A stretch of 64,000 bases of DNA from Ectopseudomonas mendocina (GCF_008041835.1 NZ_VRYE01000052.1:1-64000); one strand, 5' to 3'; positions 1 through 12,206 are shown, counted from the stretch's first letter. Notes: generated by a model not told the origin, from the sequence alone. Program-made: numbers and translations.

Positions 1-163
1 TTCGAAACCATGAACTTTAAAAACCTGCTTTTCCAAATCCTCGCCTATGCGTTTAAGTTTCGTGCGGGCTCCCCCTCCGTGCTTGTTTGTTTCGTAACCT
101 TCAGTCTGGCGCAATGACGCCGTAGGAGGGAGAAGTCCATCTCCTTGGGCTACGCGAAAAAGC
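1..163. other. No supported gene at the window start
   Basis: This stretch lies downstream of hemF. A 35-codon frame opens at 11 on the plus strand, but it has no recognisable family and no clear ribosome binding site. I see no RNA gene here. It may hold the edge of a neighbouring gene lost outside the window. Confidence 0.4.
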
Positions 164-2196
<2,033 letters not shown>

Positions 2197-2203
2197 GAGC
2201 CCG

Positions 2204-2268
2204 TAGCCCGATGAAATCCGGGGCCTGTCCCGCCCCCCCGGACAGCAGCCGGGCTACGAAGTCGAGCG
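2204..2268. repeat. REP-like palindromic repeat between qor and tsaC
   Basis: The segment contains GTAGCCCGATGAAATCCGGG followed by CCGGACAGCAGCCGGGCTAC, which pair as an imperfect inverted repeat. Related GTAGCCCG/CCGGATT units recur at about 9680, 10096-10157 and 36750. It lies between convergent genes, as REP elements usually do. Confidence 0.6.
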
Positions 2269-2282
2269 AGCCGGGCACGTGA

Positions 2283-2840
2283 TCAGGACGGGCGAATCAC
2301 ATCGCCCGTACGCAGGTCGCGGATCAGGCTGGGATTCTTGCGCCCGCCCAGGGCGCCGCCGAGCACCTTGTCCAGCTCAGCGGGGAAGTACTGCTCGACG
2401 CGCAAGCGTGAACGCGCCGAAGGGCGCCCTGCCGGGTTGGCCGAGGTGGAGATCAGCGGCCCGGTGTAGCGGCACAGCGCGCGAACCAGCGGATGATCGC
2501 TGACGCGCAGGGCCACGGTGTCGTGCTCACCGGTAACCCACTCGGGCAGACGGTTCTGATGTGGCACCAGCCAGGTATTCGGACCAGGCCAGCTGCCGGC
2601 CAAACGCTGCAGCCAAATCTCGGGCAGATCAGCGAGCAGGAAGTCGAACTGTTCGATGTCATCAGCCACCAGAATCAGCCCCTTGTGCATGGGCCGCTCC
2701 TTGAGCGCCAGCAAGCGATCCACCGCCTCGCCGTTCCACGGATCGCAACCCAGGCCCCAGACTGCCTCGGTCGGATAGGCAATCACGCCCCCCTCACGTA
2801 CCACTCGCGCCGTTTGCTGTATCTGCCAGTTGCTGGCCAT
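2283..2840 (-). CDS. tsaC: Threonylcarbamoyl-AMP synthase TsaC (YrdC/Sua5 family)
   Basis: TsaC makes threonylcarbamoyl-AMP from threonine, bicarbonate and ATP, the first step of t6A37 modification of ANN-decoding tRNAs. The YrdC fold is seen in the N-terminal [18 protein letters not shown] and in [12 protein letters not shown], which form the ATP/threonine pocket, and in the [10 protein letters not shown] stretch near residue 137. I chose the ATG at 2840 because AGGAG lies 7 nt upstream; a GTG one codon earlier is also possible. The 185 aa length fits the short TsaC type without the Sua5 domain. It lies 75 nt after dprA in the same direction and is probably co-transcribed with it. Confidence 0.95.
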   Translation of the reverse strand: MASNWQIQQTARVVREGGVIAYPTEAVWGLGCDPWNGEAVDRLLALKERPMHKGLILVADDIEQFDFLLADLPEIWLQRLAGSWPGPNTWLVPHQNRLPEWVTGEHDTVALRVSDHPLVRALCRYTGPLISTSANPAGRPSARSRLRVEQYFPAELDKVLGGALGGRKNPSLIRDLRTGDVIRPS

Positions 2841-2915
2841 CACCTGTCTCCTGCGGAACTGATGGCCGGCAGTCTATCCAAGCCCATCATTGCCTGCCAC
2901 GGCCTCAACAGGCGG

Positions 2916-4034
2916 TTAACGACTGCGCGCCAACCAGCGGCCCGCTTCGTTGCAGACCAGCCCGTCGAGTTCCAGCTCGGTCAGGGCCGCCAGCACCTGC
3001 GCCAGCGGCCAACCGCTGGCCTGCACCAATGCTTCGGTGCTGTGCGGCGCGGCATGCAGCAAGTCCAACAATGGATGCTCGATACGGCCAGCAGGTGCCC
3101 CCACCTGGGATTCGACAGTGGGTGCCTGCCAGCCACGCAGGGCTTCGAGGATATGCTCGATGCTTTCCACCAGCGTGGCGCCATCGCGAATCAGTTGATG
3201 GCAACCACGCGCGCCGGGATGGTGGATGGAGCCAGGAATGGCATAGACCTCGCGCCCCTGCTCGGCGGCCAGGCGTGCGGTGATCAGCGAGCCACTGGAG
3301 GGACTGGCCTCGACCACCAGCACACCCAATGACAAGCCGCTGATGATCCTGTTACGCCGGGGAAAGTTGCTCGCCTGTGGCGGACAGTCCAGCGGCAGCT
3401 CGGAGACCAGCGCACCGCCTTGCTCGATGATCTGCGCCGCCAGCCGCACATGCCGGCGTGGATACAGGCACTGCAAGCCGGTGCCCAGCACGGCAATCGT
3501 TTTGCCGCCGCCGTCCAGCGCGCCCTGATGCGCGGCGCCGTCGATGCCCAGCGCCAGGCCACTGGTGATGACGAAACCACCGCCCGCCAGGCTGCTGGCG
3601 AACGCGCGCGCATTATCCAGACCGGGCTGCGAAGCGCGCCGACTGCCGACCAGGGCCAGTTGCGGTGCCTCCAGCACACCGGGATCGCCGGCGACGAACA
3701 GCAGCGGCGGTGCATCCGCCAACTCGGCAAGCAGGGCAGGGTAAGCTGGATCGTCCCACATCAGCACCTGCTGATCAGGCTCATCCAGCCACTGCAGCGC
3801 CGCGCGCGCCTGCTCGCGGATGCTCTCACTGCGCCGCTGCTCGGCACAAATGGCAGGCAAGCCCAACGCCCGCCAGGCGCTGGCCGGTGCAGTGAGCGCC
3901 GCCGAAGCGCTGTCGAAGGCACTCAGCAGTTTGCGAAAGCGTCGCGGCCCCAGCTCCGGCAGCAGATGCAGTCGCAAACGGGCTTCGAGCTCAGCAGGTG
4001 AGATGGAGAAAGAAAGCGGAGAGGGTATGGACAT
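2916..4034 (-). CDS. dprA: DNA processing protein DprA/Smf
   Basis: DprA binds incoming single-stranded DNA and loads RecA during natural transformation. An N-terminal SAM-like helical part (residues 1-95) precedes the Rossmann-like DprA core. The core shows ALVGSRRASQPG near residue 127, GGFVITSGLALGIDGAAHQGAL, and the later NFPRRNRIISGLSLGVLVVEA. A C-terminal winged-helix-like part follows (DGLVCNEAGRWLAR). The start at 4034 is set by GGGAGGAGTCGCC just before the ATG; an upstream Met seven codons earlier lacks this support. Length is 372 aa. It precedes tsaC and follows tsaP in the same direction. Confidence 0.95.
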   Translation of the reverse strand: MSIPSPLSFSISPAELEARLRLHLLPELGPRRFRKLLSAFDSASAALTAPASAWRALGLPAICAEQRRSESIREQARAALQWLDEPDQQVLMWDDPAYPALLAELADAPPLLFVAGDPGVLEAPQLALVGSRRASQPGLDNARAFASSLAGGGFVITSGLALGIDGAAHQGALDGGGKTIAVLGTGLQCLYPRRHVRLAAQIIEQGGALVSELPLDCPPQASNFPRRNRIISGLSLGVLVVEASPSSGSLITARLAAEQGREVYAIPGSIHHPGARGCHQLIRDGATLVESIEHILEALRGWQAPTVESQVGAPAGRIEHPLLDLLHAAPHSTEALVQASGWPLAQVLAALTELELDGLVCNEAGRWLARSR

Positions 4035-4115
4035 GGCGACTCCTCCCTGAAACATGACGCCGCCATCCTGACGGGCAGAAACACAAACCCCGCACTGGGC
4101 GGGGCTCGTTGGCTA

Positions 4116-5153
4116 TTACGGGTTGCGAACCTTGTCCATCACCGCCAGTTGGCGACTGGCCTGCAGGACCAGGCCATAGCTGAGCTTGTCATAGGTGCGG
4201 AACACCATCAGCAGGCCGGAACGCTCGTCGGGAATCTTCACGCTTTCGCCGGTGACACGGTCGCGCACGGTTTCGCCGGCCTTGTAGATGGCCAGCACGT
4301 TGCCGATCTCCAGACCATCGCGAGCACCTTTATTCAGGGTCACCACATCGAACTGGCCGATCTGGGTCACACCACGCGGGACGTCGAGGATCAGACCGTT
4401 GATCTCGCTGGTCGGCTCGCTGGGCATGAAGGTGGAGTTGATCGCACGCTCTTCGGTAGGGAACAGGCGGTCACCGATGCGCACTTCCTGAGTCGAACGG
4501 CTCAGGACGAGGGTACCGATATCACCTTCCTCGGCGACGATCTCACCGGTACCGATGTCGTCGGCATTGATACCCAGAAACTCTTTCGACTCAGGGTCCA
4601 CGTAGGTCTTGCCCTGACGGAAGATACCGTAGACCGGATGCTCTTCATCGAACTGGCCGCGAACATAAATGCGATCACCCGCGCCGCTGACCACACGCTC
4701 GGCGTTACCGGCGACAACGTAGGGCTTGCCGTTAAATTCCTCCGGGGTATCAACGATGCGGTTGCTCAGCAGGAAGCTGTTGATGGCCCCCAGCGGAATG
4801 GTCGGAATCGCCTCGGCCATCGGCGTGCTGCGCACCTGAGGCGACAGCTTGATGGTGCCGCGCGACTCGCCACGATTGAGCATCAGGCGCGGCTGACCAT
4901 CGATATAGACCAGGTTGAGGGTGTCACCGGGATAGATCAGATGCGGGTTGGCGACCTGCGGGTTGGCATGCCAGATCTCCGGCCACTTCCACGGCTGGCT
5001 GAGGAATTTACCGGAGATATCCCAGAGCGTATCGCCCTTGACCACGGTGTAACGGTCCGGGTGACCGTCCTTGAGTTGCACTGCGGCCTGAGCCAGGCAG
5101 GTCAGGGCCATTCCGCCGGCTGCAAAGAGCAGGGCGAGTAGTGATTTCCTCAT
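4116..5153 (-). CDS. tsaP: LysM peptidoglycan-binding protein TsaP-like
   Basis: TsaP is a periplasmic peptidoglycan-binding protein that anchors the type IV pilus secretin in Neisseria and related bacteria. The Met at 5153 starts a clear signal peptide (MRKSLLALLFAAGGMALTCL, cleavage after AQA). A LysM domain follows at about residues 34-85 (YTVVKGDTLWDISGKFL, ending YPGDTLNLVY). The rest, rich in beta structure, matches the long C-terminal region of this family. AAAGGGA lies before the ATG; a longer frame to 5258 lacks a signal sequence at its start. Length is 345 aa. Pilus genes are not in the window, so the pilus role is by family. Confidence 0.88.
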   Translation of the reverse strand: MRKSLLALLFAAGGMALTCLAQAAVQLKDGHPDRYTVVKGDTLWDISGKFLSQPWKWPEIWHANPQVANPHLIYPGDTLNLVYIDGQPRLMLNRGESRGTIKLSPQVRSTPMAEAIPTIPLGAINSFLLSNRIVDTPEEFNGKPYVVAGNAERVVSGAGDRIYVRGQFDEEHPVYGIFRQGKTYVDPESKEFLGINADDIGTGEIVAEEGDIGTLVLSRSTQEVRIGDRLFPTEERAINSTFMPSEPTSEINGLILDVPRGVTQIGQFDVVTLNKGARDGLEIGNVLAIYKAGETVRDRVTGESVKIPDERSGLLMVFRTYDKLSYGLVLQASRQLAVMDKVRNP

Positions 5154-5306
5154 ACGGTGAATCCCTTTATTATGTGCCTTCACGTGAAGCGCCCTAGCGC
5201 CGCGTGCCAAACCCGCTGATTCCGCGGCGTGAAGCCGTTTTTCAATGCTGTTCATCATCTTAGCAGCGGATTTTGACTTTATTCTACAAGTGCATCACAA
5301 ACGCAT

Positions 5307-5813
5307 ATGGCGATCCTGAATATCCTCGAATTTCCTGATCCACGCCTGCGTACCATCGCCAAACCGGTGGACGTCGTGGACGACTCCATCCGTCAACTGG
5401 TCGACGACATGTTCGAGACCATGTATGACGCACCCGGTATCGGCCTGGCCGCGACGCAGGTCAACGTGCACAAGCGCGTGGTGGTCATGGACCTGTCCGA
5501 GGACAAGTCCGAGCCACGGGTGTTCATCAACCCCGAGTTCGAGCCTTTGACCGACGAGATGGACCAGTACCAGGAAGGCTGCCTGTCAGTGCCCGGCTTC
5601 TACGAGAACGTCGACCGCCCGCAGAAGGTCAAGATCAAGGCGCTGGATCGCGATGGCCAGCCCTTCGAGCTGATCGCCGAAGGCCTGCTCGCCGTGTGCA
5701 TCCAGCACGAGTGCGATCACCTCAACGGCAAGCTGTTCGTCGACTACCTGTCCAACCTCAAGCGCGACCGCATCAAGAAGAAGCTGGAAAAACAGCATCG
5801 TCAGCGCGCTTGA
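5307..5813 (+). CDS. def: Peptide deformylase
   Basis: Def removes the formyl group from the starting methionine of nascent proteins. All three metal-site motifs are present: GIGLAATQV (residues 45-53), EGCLSVPG with the ligand Cys, and HECDHLNG with the two ligand His and the catalytic Glu. At 168 aa it is a normal type 1 enzyme. It is divergent from tsaP across about 150 bp and sits just upstream of fmt, its functional partner. The first residues [15 protein letters not shown] match the family start. Confidence 0.97.
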   Translation: MAILNILEFPDPRLRTIAKPVDVVDDSIRQLVDDMFETMYDAPGIGLAATQVNVHKRVVVMDLSEDKSEPRVFINPEFEPLTDEMDQYQEGCLSVPGFYENVDRPQKVKIKALDRDGQPFELIAEGLLAVCIQHECDHLNGKLFVDYLSNLKRDRIKKKLEKQHRQRA

Positions 5814-5825
5814 CGCCCGATTCAG

Positions 5826-5855
5826 AAGGCTTGCCACGGCAAGCCTTTTTCTTTT
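5826..5855 (+). terminator. Rho-independent terminator after def
   Basis: AAGGCTTGCC and GGCAAGCC form a hairpin with a short loop, followed by TTTTTCTTTT. It lies between def and fmt, so fmt probably also has its own promoter or relies on readthrough. Confidence 0.75.
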
Positions 5856-5866
5856 AGCGAGCCCTC

Positions 5867-6811
5867 ATGTCTGACTCATTGCGTATCGTCTTTGCCGGCA
5901 CCCCGGAATTTGCCGCCGAGCACCTCAAGGCCTTGCTGGCCAGCCCGCACCAGATCATCGCCGTCTACACCCAGCCGGATCGCCCCGCCGGTCGCGGCCA
6001 GAAGCTGATGCCAAGCCCGGTCAAGCAACTCGCCGTCGAGCATGGCATTGCCGTCTACCAGCCGGCCAGCCTGCGCAACGAAGAGGCCCAGGCCGAGCTG
6101 GCTGCCCTCAAACCGGATCTGATGGTGGTGGTCGCCTATGGCCTGATCCTGCCGCAGGTGGTGCTCGACACCCCGCGCCTGGGCTGCATCAACAGCCACG
6201 CCTCCTTGCTGCCGCGCTGGCGTGGCGCCGCGCCGATCCAGCGCGCGGTGCAGGCCGGCGATGCCGAGAGTGGCGTCACCGTGATGCAGATGGAAGCGGG
6301 CCTCGACACTGGCCCCATGCTGCTCAAGGTGACCACGCCGATCAGCGCCAGCGACACCGGTGGCAGCCTGCACGACCGACTCGCCCAGCTCGGCCCGCAG
6401 GCGGTGCTGCAGGCTATCGAGGGCCTGGCTGCTGGCACGCTGAAGGGCGAAGTGCAGGACGATGCCCTGGCCAATTACGCGCACAAGCTGAACAAGGACG
6501 AAGCGCGCCTGGACTTCAGCCGCCCAGCCGTGGAACTGGAACGCCTGGTGCGCGCCTTCCATCCCTGGCCGATCTGCCATACCACGCTGAACGGCGAGGC
6601 GTTGAAGGTGCATGCGGCAGAGCTGGGCGAGGGCAGTGGTGCCCCCGGCAGCATTCTCGCCGCTGACAAGAGCGGCCTGACCGTGGCCTGCGGCGACGGC
6701 GCGCTGCGCCTGACCCGCCTGCAGTTGCCCGGCGGCAAGCCGCTGGCCTTCAGCGACCTGTACAACAGCCGTCGCGAGCAGTTCGCCCCCGGTCTGGTGC
6801 TCGGTCAATGA
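5867..6811 (+). CDS. fmt: Methionyl-tRNA formyltransferase
   Basis: Fmt formylates initiator Met-tRNA with 10-formyl-THF. The N-terminal Rossmann domain starts [20 protein letters not shown]. The catalytic Asn, His and Asp are in [19 protein letters not shown] (Asn about 108, His about 110) and in the later LDTGPML region (Asp near 146). The C-terminal tRNA-binding OB-like domain runs from about residue 210. At 314 aa it has family length. Its stop overlaps the start of rsmB by 4 nt (ATGA), so the two are translationally coupled. Confidence 0.97.
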   Translation: MSDSLRIVFAGTPEFAAEHLKALLASPHQIIAVYTQPDRPAGRGQKLMPSPVKQLAVEHGIAVYQPASLRNEEAQAELAALKPDLMVVVAYGLILPQVVLDTPRLGCINSHASLLPRWRGAAPIQRAVQAGDAESGVTVMQMEAGLDTGPMLLKVTTPISASDTGGSLHDRLAQLGPQAVLQAIEGLAAGTLKGEVQDDALANYAHKLNKDEARLDFSRPAVELERLVRAFHPWPICHTTLNGEALKVHAAELGEGSGAPGSILAADKSGLTVACGDGALRLTRLQLPGGKPLAFSDLYNSRREQFAPGLVLGQ

Positions 6812-8115
6812 ACCCACGCCTGGCCGCCGCACGTGCCCTGACCGCTGTCCTGTCAGGCAAGGCCTCGCTGGGCAGCAGCCTGCCGCCGCAACTGGACAAG
6901 GTCGAGTACCACGACCGTGCCCTGGCACAGGACTTGGCTTTCGGCGCCGCGCGCTGGCAGCCGCGCCTGCAATTGCTGGCCGAGAAACTGCTGGAAAAGC
7001 CGTTCAAGGCCGCCGACAAGGACGTGGAAGCACTGCTGCTGATCGGCCTCTATCAGTTGCTGCACAGCCGCATCCCCGAACATGCCGCCATCGGCGAAAC
7101 GGTCGGCTGCGCCGGCGCGCTGAAAAAGCCCTGGGCCAAGGGCCTGCTCAACGCCGTGCTGCGCCGCGCCCAGCGCGAGCATGAAGCGATTTTCGCCGAA
7201 CTGGATCGCGATCCGGTGCTGCACACCGCCCACCCACGCTGGCTGCAGAAAGCGCTCAAGGCGCACTGGCCGGATCACTGGCAAGCCATCTGCGCCGCCA
7301 ATAACGCGCATCCGCCGCTGATCCTGCGGGTCAATCGCCGCCATGGCAGCCGCGACGCCTATCTGATCGAGCTGCGCACTGCCGGCATCGCCGCCGAGCC
7401 CTGCACCTATAGCCGCGACGGCGTGCGCCTGCTGCAGCCCTGTGATGTGACCACCTTGCCCGGCTTTAAGGACGGCCGCGTCAGCGTGCAGGACGAGGCT
7501 GCGCAACTGGCCGCCGACCTGCTCGAACTGGCGCCGGGCCAACGCGTGCTGGACGCCTGTGCCGCACCGGGCGGCAAGACCTGCCACCTGCTGGAAGTCG
7601 AACCGACGCTGGCCGAAGTGGTCGCTGTCGATCTGGAAGCCAAACGCCTGGCGCGCGTTCGCGAAAACCTCGACCGCCTGCAACTCGACGCCACCCTGAT
7701 CGCCGCCGACGGTCGTGACACTGGCGCCTGGTGGGACGGCCAGCCGTTCCAGCGCATCCTGCTCGACGCGCCCTGTTCGGCCACCGGCGTGATTCGCCGC
7801 CACCCGGACATCAAGCTGACGCGCAAGCCCGAGGACATTCCCGCGCTGGCACACCTGCAGGGTGAGCTGCTCGATGCCCTGTGGCCGACCCTGGCCCCCG
7901 GCGGCATTCTGCTCTATGCCACCTGCTCGGTGCTGCCAACGGAAAACAGCGAGACCATCGCCGCCTTTCTCGCCCGCACCACCGACGCGCAGGAAGTGGC
8001 CATCGCCGGCGAGTTCGGCCTGCAGCCCGGCCATGGCCGCCAGTTGCTGCCACAGCTGGACGGCCACGACGGCTTTTACTATGCCAAGTTGATCAAAAGG
8101 CCACAGGTACTCTGA
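6808..8115 (+). CDS. rsmB: 16S rRNA (cytosine-967-C5)-methyltransferase RsmB
   Basis: RsmB (Sun/Fmu) methylates C967 of 16S rRNA. The N-terminal NusB-like RNA-binding domain spans about residues 1-140. The SAM-binding motif [16 protein letters not shown] lies near residue 247. The two cysteines of m5C methyltransferases are in LDAPCSATG (catalytic motif IV partner) and [13 protein letters not shown]. At 435 aa it is full length. Coupled to fmt by a 4-nt overlap; trkA follows after a repeat-bearing gap. Confidence 0.96.
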   Translation: MNPRLAAARALTAVLSGKASLGSSLPPQLDKVEYHDRALAQDLAFGAARWQPRLQLLAEKLLEKPFKAADKDVEALLLIGLYQLLHSRIPEHAAIGETVGCAGALKKPWAKGLLNAVLRRAQREHEAIFAELDRDPVLHTAHPRWLQKALKAHWPDHWQAICAANNAHPPLILRVNRRHGSRDAYLIELRTAGIAAEPCTYSRDGVRLLQPCDVTTLPGFKDGRVSVQDEAAQLAADLLELAPGQRVLDACAAPGGKTCHLLEVEPTLAEVVAVDLEAKRLARVRENLDRLQLDATLIAADGRDTGAWWDGQPFQRILLDAPCSATGVIRRHPDIKLTRKPEDIPALAHLQGELLDALWPTLAPGGILLYATCSVLPTENSETIAAFLARTTDAQEVAIAGEFGLQPGHGRQLLPQLDGHDGFYYAKLIKRPQVL

Positions 8116-8184
8116 AATAGTCGTCATTACTCGCTGCGCTCGCCCTATTCGGGCCGCACTAAAGTGCGTTCAGCGCAAGCGCTG

Positions 8185-8242
8185 TCCCGCGAAGGCGGGA
8201 ACGCAGATAACCTAAGCACCTGGGCTCCCGCCTTCGCGGGAG
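8185..8242. repeat. Inverted repeat TCCCGCGAAGGCGGGA / TCCCGCCTTCGCGGGA
   Basis: A 16-bp sequence at 8185-8200 is itself nearly palindromic and recurs in inverted form at 8225-8240, with 24 bp between. This is the shape of paired REP (BIME-like) units common in Pseudomonas. It lies in the 161-bp gap between rsmB and trkA and could affect mRNA stability. Confidence 0.7.
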
Positions 8243-8276
8243 TGACGGTTGCCAATATTTCCAACGGAGCGTATCG

Positions 8277-9650
8277 GTGAAGATCATCATTCTCGGCGCC
8301 GGCCAGGTGGGCGGCACCCTGGCGGAACACCTCGCCAGCGAAGCCAACGACATCACCGTGGTCGACACCGATGGCGATCGCCTGCGCGATCTCGGCGACC
8401 GCCTGGATATCCGTACTGTGCAGGGCAAGGGCTCGTTCCCCACGGTGCTGCGCCAAGCCGGCGCCGACGATGCCGACATGCTGGTGGCGGTAACCAACAG
8501 CGACGAAGTCAACATGATCGCCTGTCAGGTGGCCTACACCCTGTTCCACACGCCGACCAAGATCGCCCGCGTACGCGAGGCGGCCTATCTGACCCGCGAG
8601 GCGCTGTTCGACAACGAAGCGATTCCGGTCGACGTGCTGATCAGCCCCGAGCAGGTGGTGACCAACTACATCAGACGCCTGATCGAATACCCCGGCGCCC
8701 TGCAGGTGATCGACTTCGCCGAAGGCAAGGCCCAGTTGGTGGCGGTCAAGGCCTACTACGGCGGCCCGCTGGTGGGCCAACAATTGCGCCAGTTGCGCCA
8801 GCACATGCCCAACGTCGACACCCGCGTGGCCGCCATTTTCCGCCGCAACCGGCCGATCATGCCCAAGGGCGACACCATCATCGAGGCCGATGACGAGGTG
8901 TTCTTCATCGCGGCCAAGGCACATATCCGCGCAGTGATGAGTGAGATGCGCCGCCTGGAAGACAGCTACAAGCGCGTGGTGATCGCCGGCGGTGGCAACA
9001 TCGGCGAACGCCTGGCCGAGGCCATCGAAAGCCGCTACCAGGTGAAGATCATCGAGATGAACCCGGCGCGCTGCCGCTACCTGTCGGAAAGCCTCGACAG
9101 CACCATCGTGCTGCAGGGCAGCGCGTCGGATCGCGACCTGCTGGTAGAAGAGAACATCAACGATGCCGACATCTTCCTCGCCCTGACCAACGACGACGAG
9201 GCCAACATCATGTCCTCGCTGCTGGCCAAACGCCTGGGCGCGCGCAAGGTAATGACCATCATCAACAACCCTGCCTACGTCGACCTGGTGCAGGGCGGCG
9301 AGATCGACATCGCCATCAGCCCGCAGTTGGCCACCATCGGCACGCTGCTGACCCACGTGCGCCGTGGCGATATCGAAAGCGTGCACAGCCTGCGCCGTGG
9401 CGCCGCAGAGGCGCTGGAAGTGATCGCCCATGGCGATGCCAAATCGAGCAAGGTGATCGGCCGCGCCATCGAAGACATCGCCCTGCCACCGAGCACCACC
9501 ATCGGCGCCATCATCCGCGACGAAGAAGTTCTGATCGCCCACGACGACACGGTGATCGAGTCCGGCGACCACGTGATTCTGTTCGTGGTCGACAAGAAAT
9601 ACATTCGCGATGTCGAGCGCCTGTTCCAGGCCGGTCTGACCTTCTTCTGA
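8277..9650 (+). CDS. trkA: Trk K+ uptake system NAD-binding protein TrkA
   Basis: TrkA is the cytoplasmic gating subunit of the Trk potassium transporter. Two RCK units in tandem are visible. The first Rossmann fold starts [18 protein letters not shown] (residues 2-19) and the second [19 protein letters not shown] (residues about 233-251). Each is followed by a TrkA-C domain. At 457 aa it has the usual length. Start is GTG at 8277, after CAACGGAGCG. The membrane subunit TrkH/TrkG is not in the window, which is common because trkA and trkH are usually unlinked. Confidence 0.96.
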   Translation: MKIIILGAGQVGGTLAEHLASEANDITVVDTDGDRLRDLGDRLDIRTVQGKGSFPTVLRQAGADDADMLVAVTNSDEVNMIACQVAYTLFHTPTKIARVREAAYLTREALFDNEAIPVDVLISPEQVVTNYIRRLIEYPGALQVIDFAEGKAQLVAVKAYYGGPLVGQQLRQLRQHMPNVDTRVAAIFRRNRPIMPKGDTIIEADDEVFFIAAKAHIRAVMSEMRRLEDSYKRVVIAGGGNIGERLAEAIESRYQVKIIEMNPARCRYLSESLDSTIVLQGSASDRDLLVEENINDADIFLALTNDDEANIMSSLLAKRLGARKVMTIINNPAYVDLVQGGEIDIAISPQLATIGTLLTHVRRGDIESVHSLRRGAAEALEVIAHGDAKSSKVIGRAIEDIALPPSTTIGAIIRDEEVLIAHDDTVIESGDHVILFVVDKKYIRDVERLFQAGLTFF

Positions 9651-9731
9651 GTCCCGGATTACATCCGGCTACCAGCGCGTAGCCCGTATATGAAATCCGG
9701 GGAAGCCCACCATGACGATGCAGGAGCCGAA

Positions 9732-10058
9732 ATGAGTACAGATGCGCTGGAAAAGATGCTGGCCAAGAGCATGGACAACGCCCTGCTGCGCTTCGGCCTG
9801 GGCAAAGCCCACCTGGATGGTGGCAATGCGGTTCAGGCGGCCGAGCACCTGCAGCGCTGCGTCGAATTCGACCCCGGCTATTCCGCCGCCTGGAAACTGC
9901 TGGGCAAGGCGCTGCAGGCCAGGGGCGACGCCGAAGGTGCACGCCAGGCCTGGCAGCAGGGCCTCAAAGCCGCCCAGGCCAAGGGCGACAAGCAGGCCGA
10001 GAAGGAAATGAGCGTGTTTCTGCGCAAGCTGGACAAGCCAGAGAGCAATCGCGGCTAA
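9732..10058 (+). CDS. Small TPR-repeat protein
   Basis: A 108-aa protein with about two tetratricopeptide repeats: NALLRFGLGKAHLDGGNAVQ and YSAAWKLLGKALQARGDAEG carry the TPR pattern. Such small TPR proteins act as protein-binding scaffolds; no partner can be read from the sequence. I chose the ATG at 9732 because CAGGAG lies 6 nt before it; a longer frame begins at 9690 inside a repeat. It follows trkA, the same place as PA0015 in P. aeruginosa as I recall it. Confidence 0.85.
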   Translation: MSTDALEKMLAKSMDNALLRFGLGKAHLDGGNAVQAAEHLQRCVEFDPGYSAAWKLLGKALQARGDAEGARQAWQQGLKAAQAKGDKQAEKEMSVFLRKLDKPESNRG

Positions 10059-10095
10059 AGCCCCCGGCGCCTTGAATCAAGCGCTCGCCGATCAG

Positions 10096-10157
10096 GCTAG
10101 CCCGGATGCAATCCGGAGCGGCTCCGGCAGTATGTCCCCGGATTGCATCCGGGCCAC
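10096..10157. repeat. REP-like inverted repeat
   Basis: AGCCCGGATGCAATCCGG (10097-10114) and CCGGATTGCATCCGGGC (10138-10154) form a long inverted repeat between two convergent genes. It belongs to the same repeat type as those at 2204 and near 9680. It may also end transcription from both sides, though there is no T run. Confidence 0.65.
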
Positions 10158-10174
10158 GGCAGTTGCGATGCGAC

Positions 10175-10825
10175 TCAGGCGGTCGCAGTGCGCTGCGGCA
10201 GAGCCCGCACGATGGCGCTGAGCAACATGCCGTACAGCGGCACGAAGAGGATCAGGCTGATGGCCAGTTTGATCACGTAGTCCACTGTGGCGATCTCCAC
10301 CCAGTTGGCGGCCATGAACGGATCGTCGCTGCGCCAGAAGGCCACCGAGAAGAACAGGTAGGTATCGAGCAGGTTGCCGAGGATGGTCGAGGCGGTCGGC
10401 GCAATCCACCACTGGCGCATCTGCCGCAGGCGGTCGAACACCTGAATGTCCAGCAACTGGCCGAAGGCATAGGCGAGGAAGCTGGCCACGGCGATGCGAA
10501 AGACGAACAGGTTGAACTCGCCCAGCGCCGCCAGGCCGCCAAAGGCGCCTTCATGGAACAGCACCGACACAACATAGGAGGCCAACAGCGCCGGCAGCAT
10601 GACGCGGGCAATGACCACCCGCGCCGCATGCTTGCCGATCAGGCGCACGGTCAGGTCGGTGGCGAGGAAGATGAACGGAAAGCTGAACGCGCCCCAGGTG
10701 GTATGCCAGCCGAACAGCGTGATCGGCAGCTGCACCAGGTAGTTGCTGGCGATGATGATGAGGATGTGGAAGGCGATCAGGCCGGCCAGCACGAGTCGGC
10801 TGACCGACGCGGGAATCAGGGTCAT
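10175..10825 (-). CDS. yhhQ: Queuosine precursor transporter YhhQ (VUT family)
   Basis: This is a member of the YhhQ/COG1738 (vitamin uptake-like transporter) family, which takes up the queuosine precursors preQ0 and preQ1 in E. coli. About six hydrophobic segments are visible, beginning LVLAGLIAFHILIIIASNYLV. The family segment ATDLTVRLIGKHAAR lies near residue 56 and GNLLDTYLFFSVAFW near residue 150. At 216 aa it has the expected length. The leader contains a preQ1-I riboswitch whose tail includes the ribosome binding site, which strongly supports this function. Confidence 0.93.
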   Translation of the reverse strand: MTLIPASVSRLVLAGLIAFHILIIIASNYLVQLPITLFGWHTTWGAFSFPFIFLATDLTVRLIGKHAARVVIARVMLPALLASYVVSVLFHEGAFGGLAALGEFNLFVFRIAVASFLAYAFGQLLDIQVFDRLRQMRQWWIAPTASTILGNLLDTYLFFSVAFWRSDDPFMAANWVEIATVDYVIKLAISLILFVPLYGMLLSAIVRALPQRTATA

Positions 10826-10830
10826 GTCTG

Positions 10831-10867
10831 TGTCCTTTTTCGTAGAGTGGGGTTAGGGAACCCACTG
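10831..10867 (-). promoter_or_regulatory. preQ1-I riboswitch upstream of yhhQ
   Basis: Read on the minus strand, stem P1 is AGTGGG (10866-10861) paired with CCCACT (10851-10846). The loop is TTCCCTAAC. The A-rich tail ACGAAAAAGGA follows, and its GGA (10835-10833) can pair with TCC in the loop to make the H-type pseudoknot. The layout closely follows the well-known Thermoanaerobacter tengcongensis aptamer (CTGGG stem, GTAACCCCAG, A-rich tail, AAGG). AAGGA is also the Shine-Dalgarno sequence of yhhQ, 7 nt before the ATG, so ligand binding should block translation. Confidence 0.88.
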
Positions 10868-11054
10868 CCGCCGCCGACATGGCTGCGAGCGGCGCGCATT
10901 CTAGCGGCATCCTGACCTGCGGGATAGGTTTCCGGCGCCAGACCCAAGCGGCCGGATGAAAGGTCACGCCTTCACCGCATGCTGATTGGATCAGCCCACT
11001 CGCTCCTGCCGGTGTAAGAACCAAGCCTCCGCTCGCAAACGCGCAATCGCAGAG

Positions 11055-12206
11055 TCAAGCCTGCGCCACCACCCGCTTGGCCAGCTGGAAATATGGCTGC
11101 TGCCGCGCCTTGATCGCTGCCAGCATCTTCTCCGCCAGCGCGGCGTAATCACCATCGAAGTGGTGCCCACCCGTGATCATCAGATGCTCACCCGGGGCAC
11201 CGGCTTCGGTACAGCCGCTCTCGGCCGCTTCCTCGCTACTATAGATGCAGTACACCTTGGCCGCCGGCACCTTGCGCAGTTCGGGGCCGGTGGCCGCTTC
11301 CGCGCCATCCTTGCCGAGCCAGCCGCTGACGTCGATCTCGAAGCTGCCGCTGCGGGCGAAGGCCAACAACATCGCGTCGATCTGCTGCTGATCACTGGCC
11401 GGCAGGCGGTTGTAGATCGCCGGTAAGACGTCGGCGCCAAAGGAGTGGCCGGCCAGCATGAAGCGCTTCACCTGCCACTTGTCGCGGTACTGCTGCATCA
11501 GCCGCGACAAGTCGGCGGCGCTCTGCTCCGGGCTCTTGTGCTGCCAGTAGTAGCGCAGGGTGTCGATGCCCACCACCGGATAGCCGGCAGCGGCCATGTG
11601 TTCGGCCGAGGCGCGGTCGAGATCGCGCCAGCCACCATCACCGGAATATAACAGGGTCAAGATATCGGCCGCTTGCGCCGAGGGATGCTCGATCACCGGC
11701 ATCGCTACGCCCTGGCCAGCAAGCAGGTGTTGCAGTTGATCGGCCAGCAGGGTCGGCAGCGGCGTGCCCAACGCACCGATGCGCGGCTCGCAGTTTTGCT
11801 GCTCGCGCAGGAAACGTCCGTTGTCGTCACCCGGGTTGTCGCTCCACAGGGCGATCCAATGGCCGTGCTCGGCCTTATTCGGCAAGGGCTCGGCGCAATC
11901 GGGCTTGGCCAGATCGAATCCGGCCGACAGCGCCTGGGCCTGGTCGTCACGCTGCGCCGCCAGCCAGCGCCAGGCAGAGGTCGCCGCCGGGCCGATACCG
12001 GCGACCAGGGTCGGTGTGCCGCCCAGTTGCTCGCTGGCCTGGTGGATCAGTTGTTGTTGCGCCTGGCAGTCGCCAGGCGGGAAGGGCAGTTGCAACAAAC
12101 GCAGATCACCGGCTTCGGCAAGGCGACGCAGCGTGGCTTTATCCAACGCCTCCCAGTCCACCCAGGCCGCCCGCAATCAGCGCGGCGGTTTCGGCCAATG
12201 CCACCT
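11055..12206 (-). pseudogene. VirJ/AcvB-family hydrolase, 5' end lost
   Basis: The open frame 11055-12176 encodes a VirJ-domain (alpha/beta-hydrolase) protein. The C-terminal half holds LLYSGDGGWRDLDRASAEHM, the nucleophile motif GHSFGAD, and GGHHFDGD with a likely catalytic His. AcvB/VirJ proteins are periplasmic, and some hydrolyse aminoacylated phosphatidylglycerol. No signal peptide is present here: the frame opens at a TTG right after an in-frame TGA at 12177-12179. Coding-like sequence (VALAETAALIAGG) continues in another frame up to an IS5-type end at about 12207. So the gene seems both shifted and cut. No mprF-like partner lies nearby. Whether the remaining protein is made is unclear. 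Confidence 0.75.
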
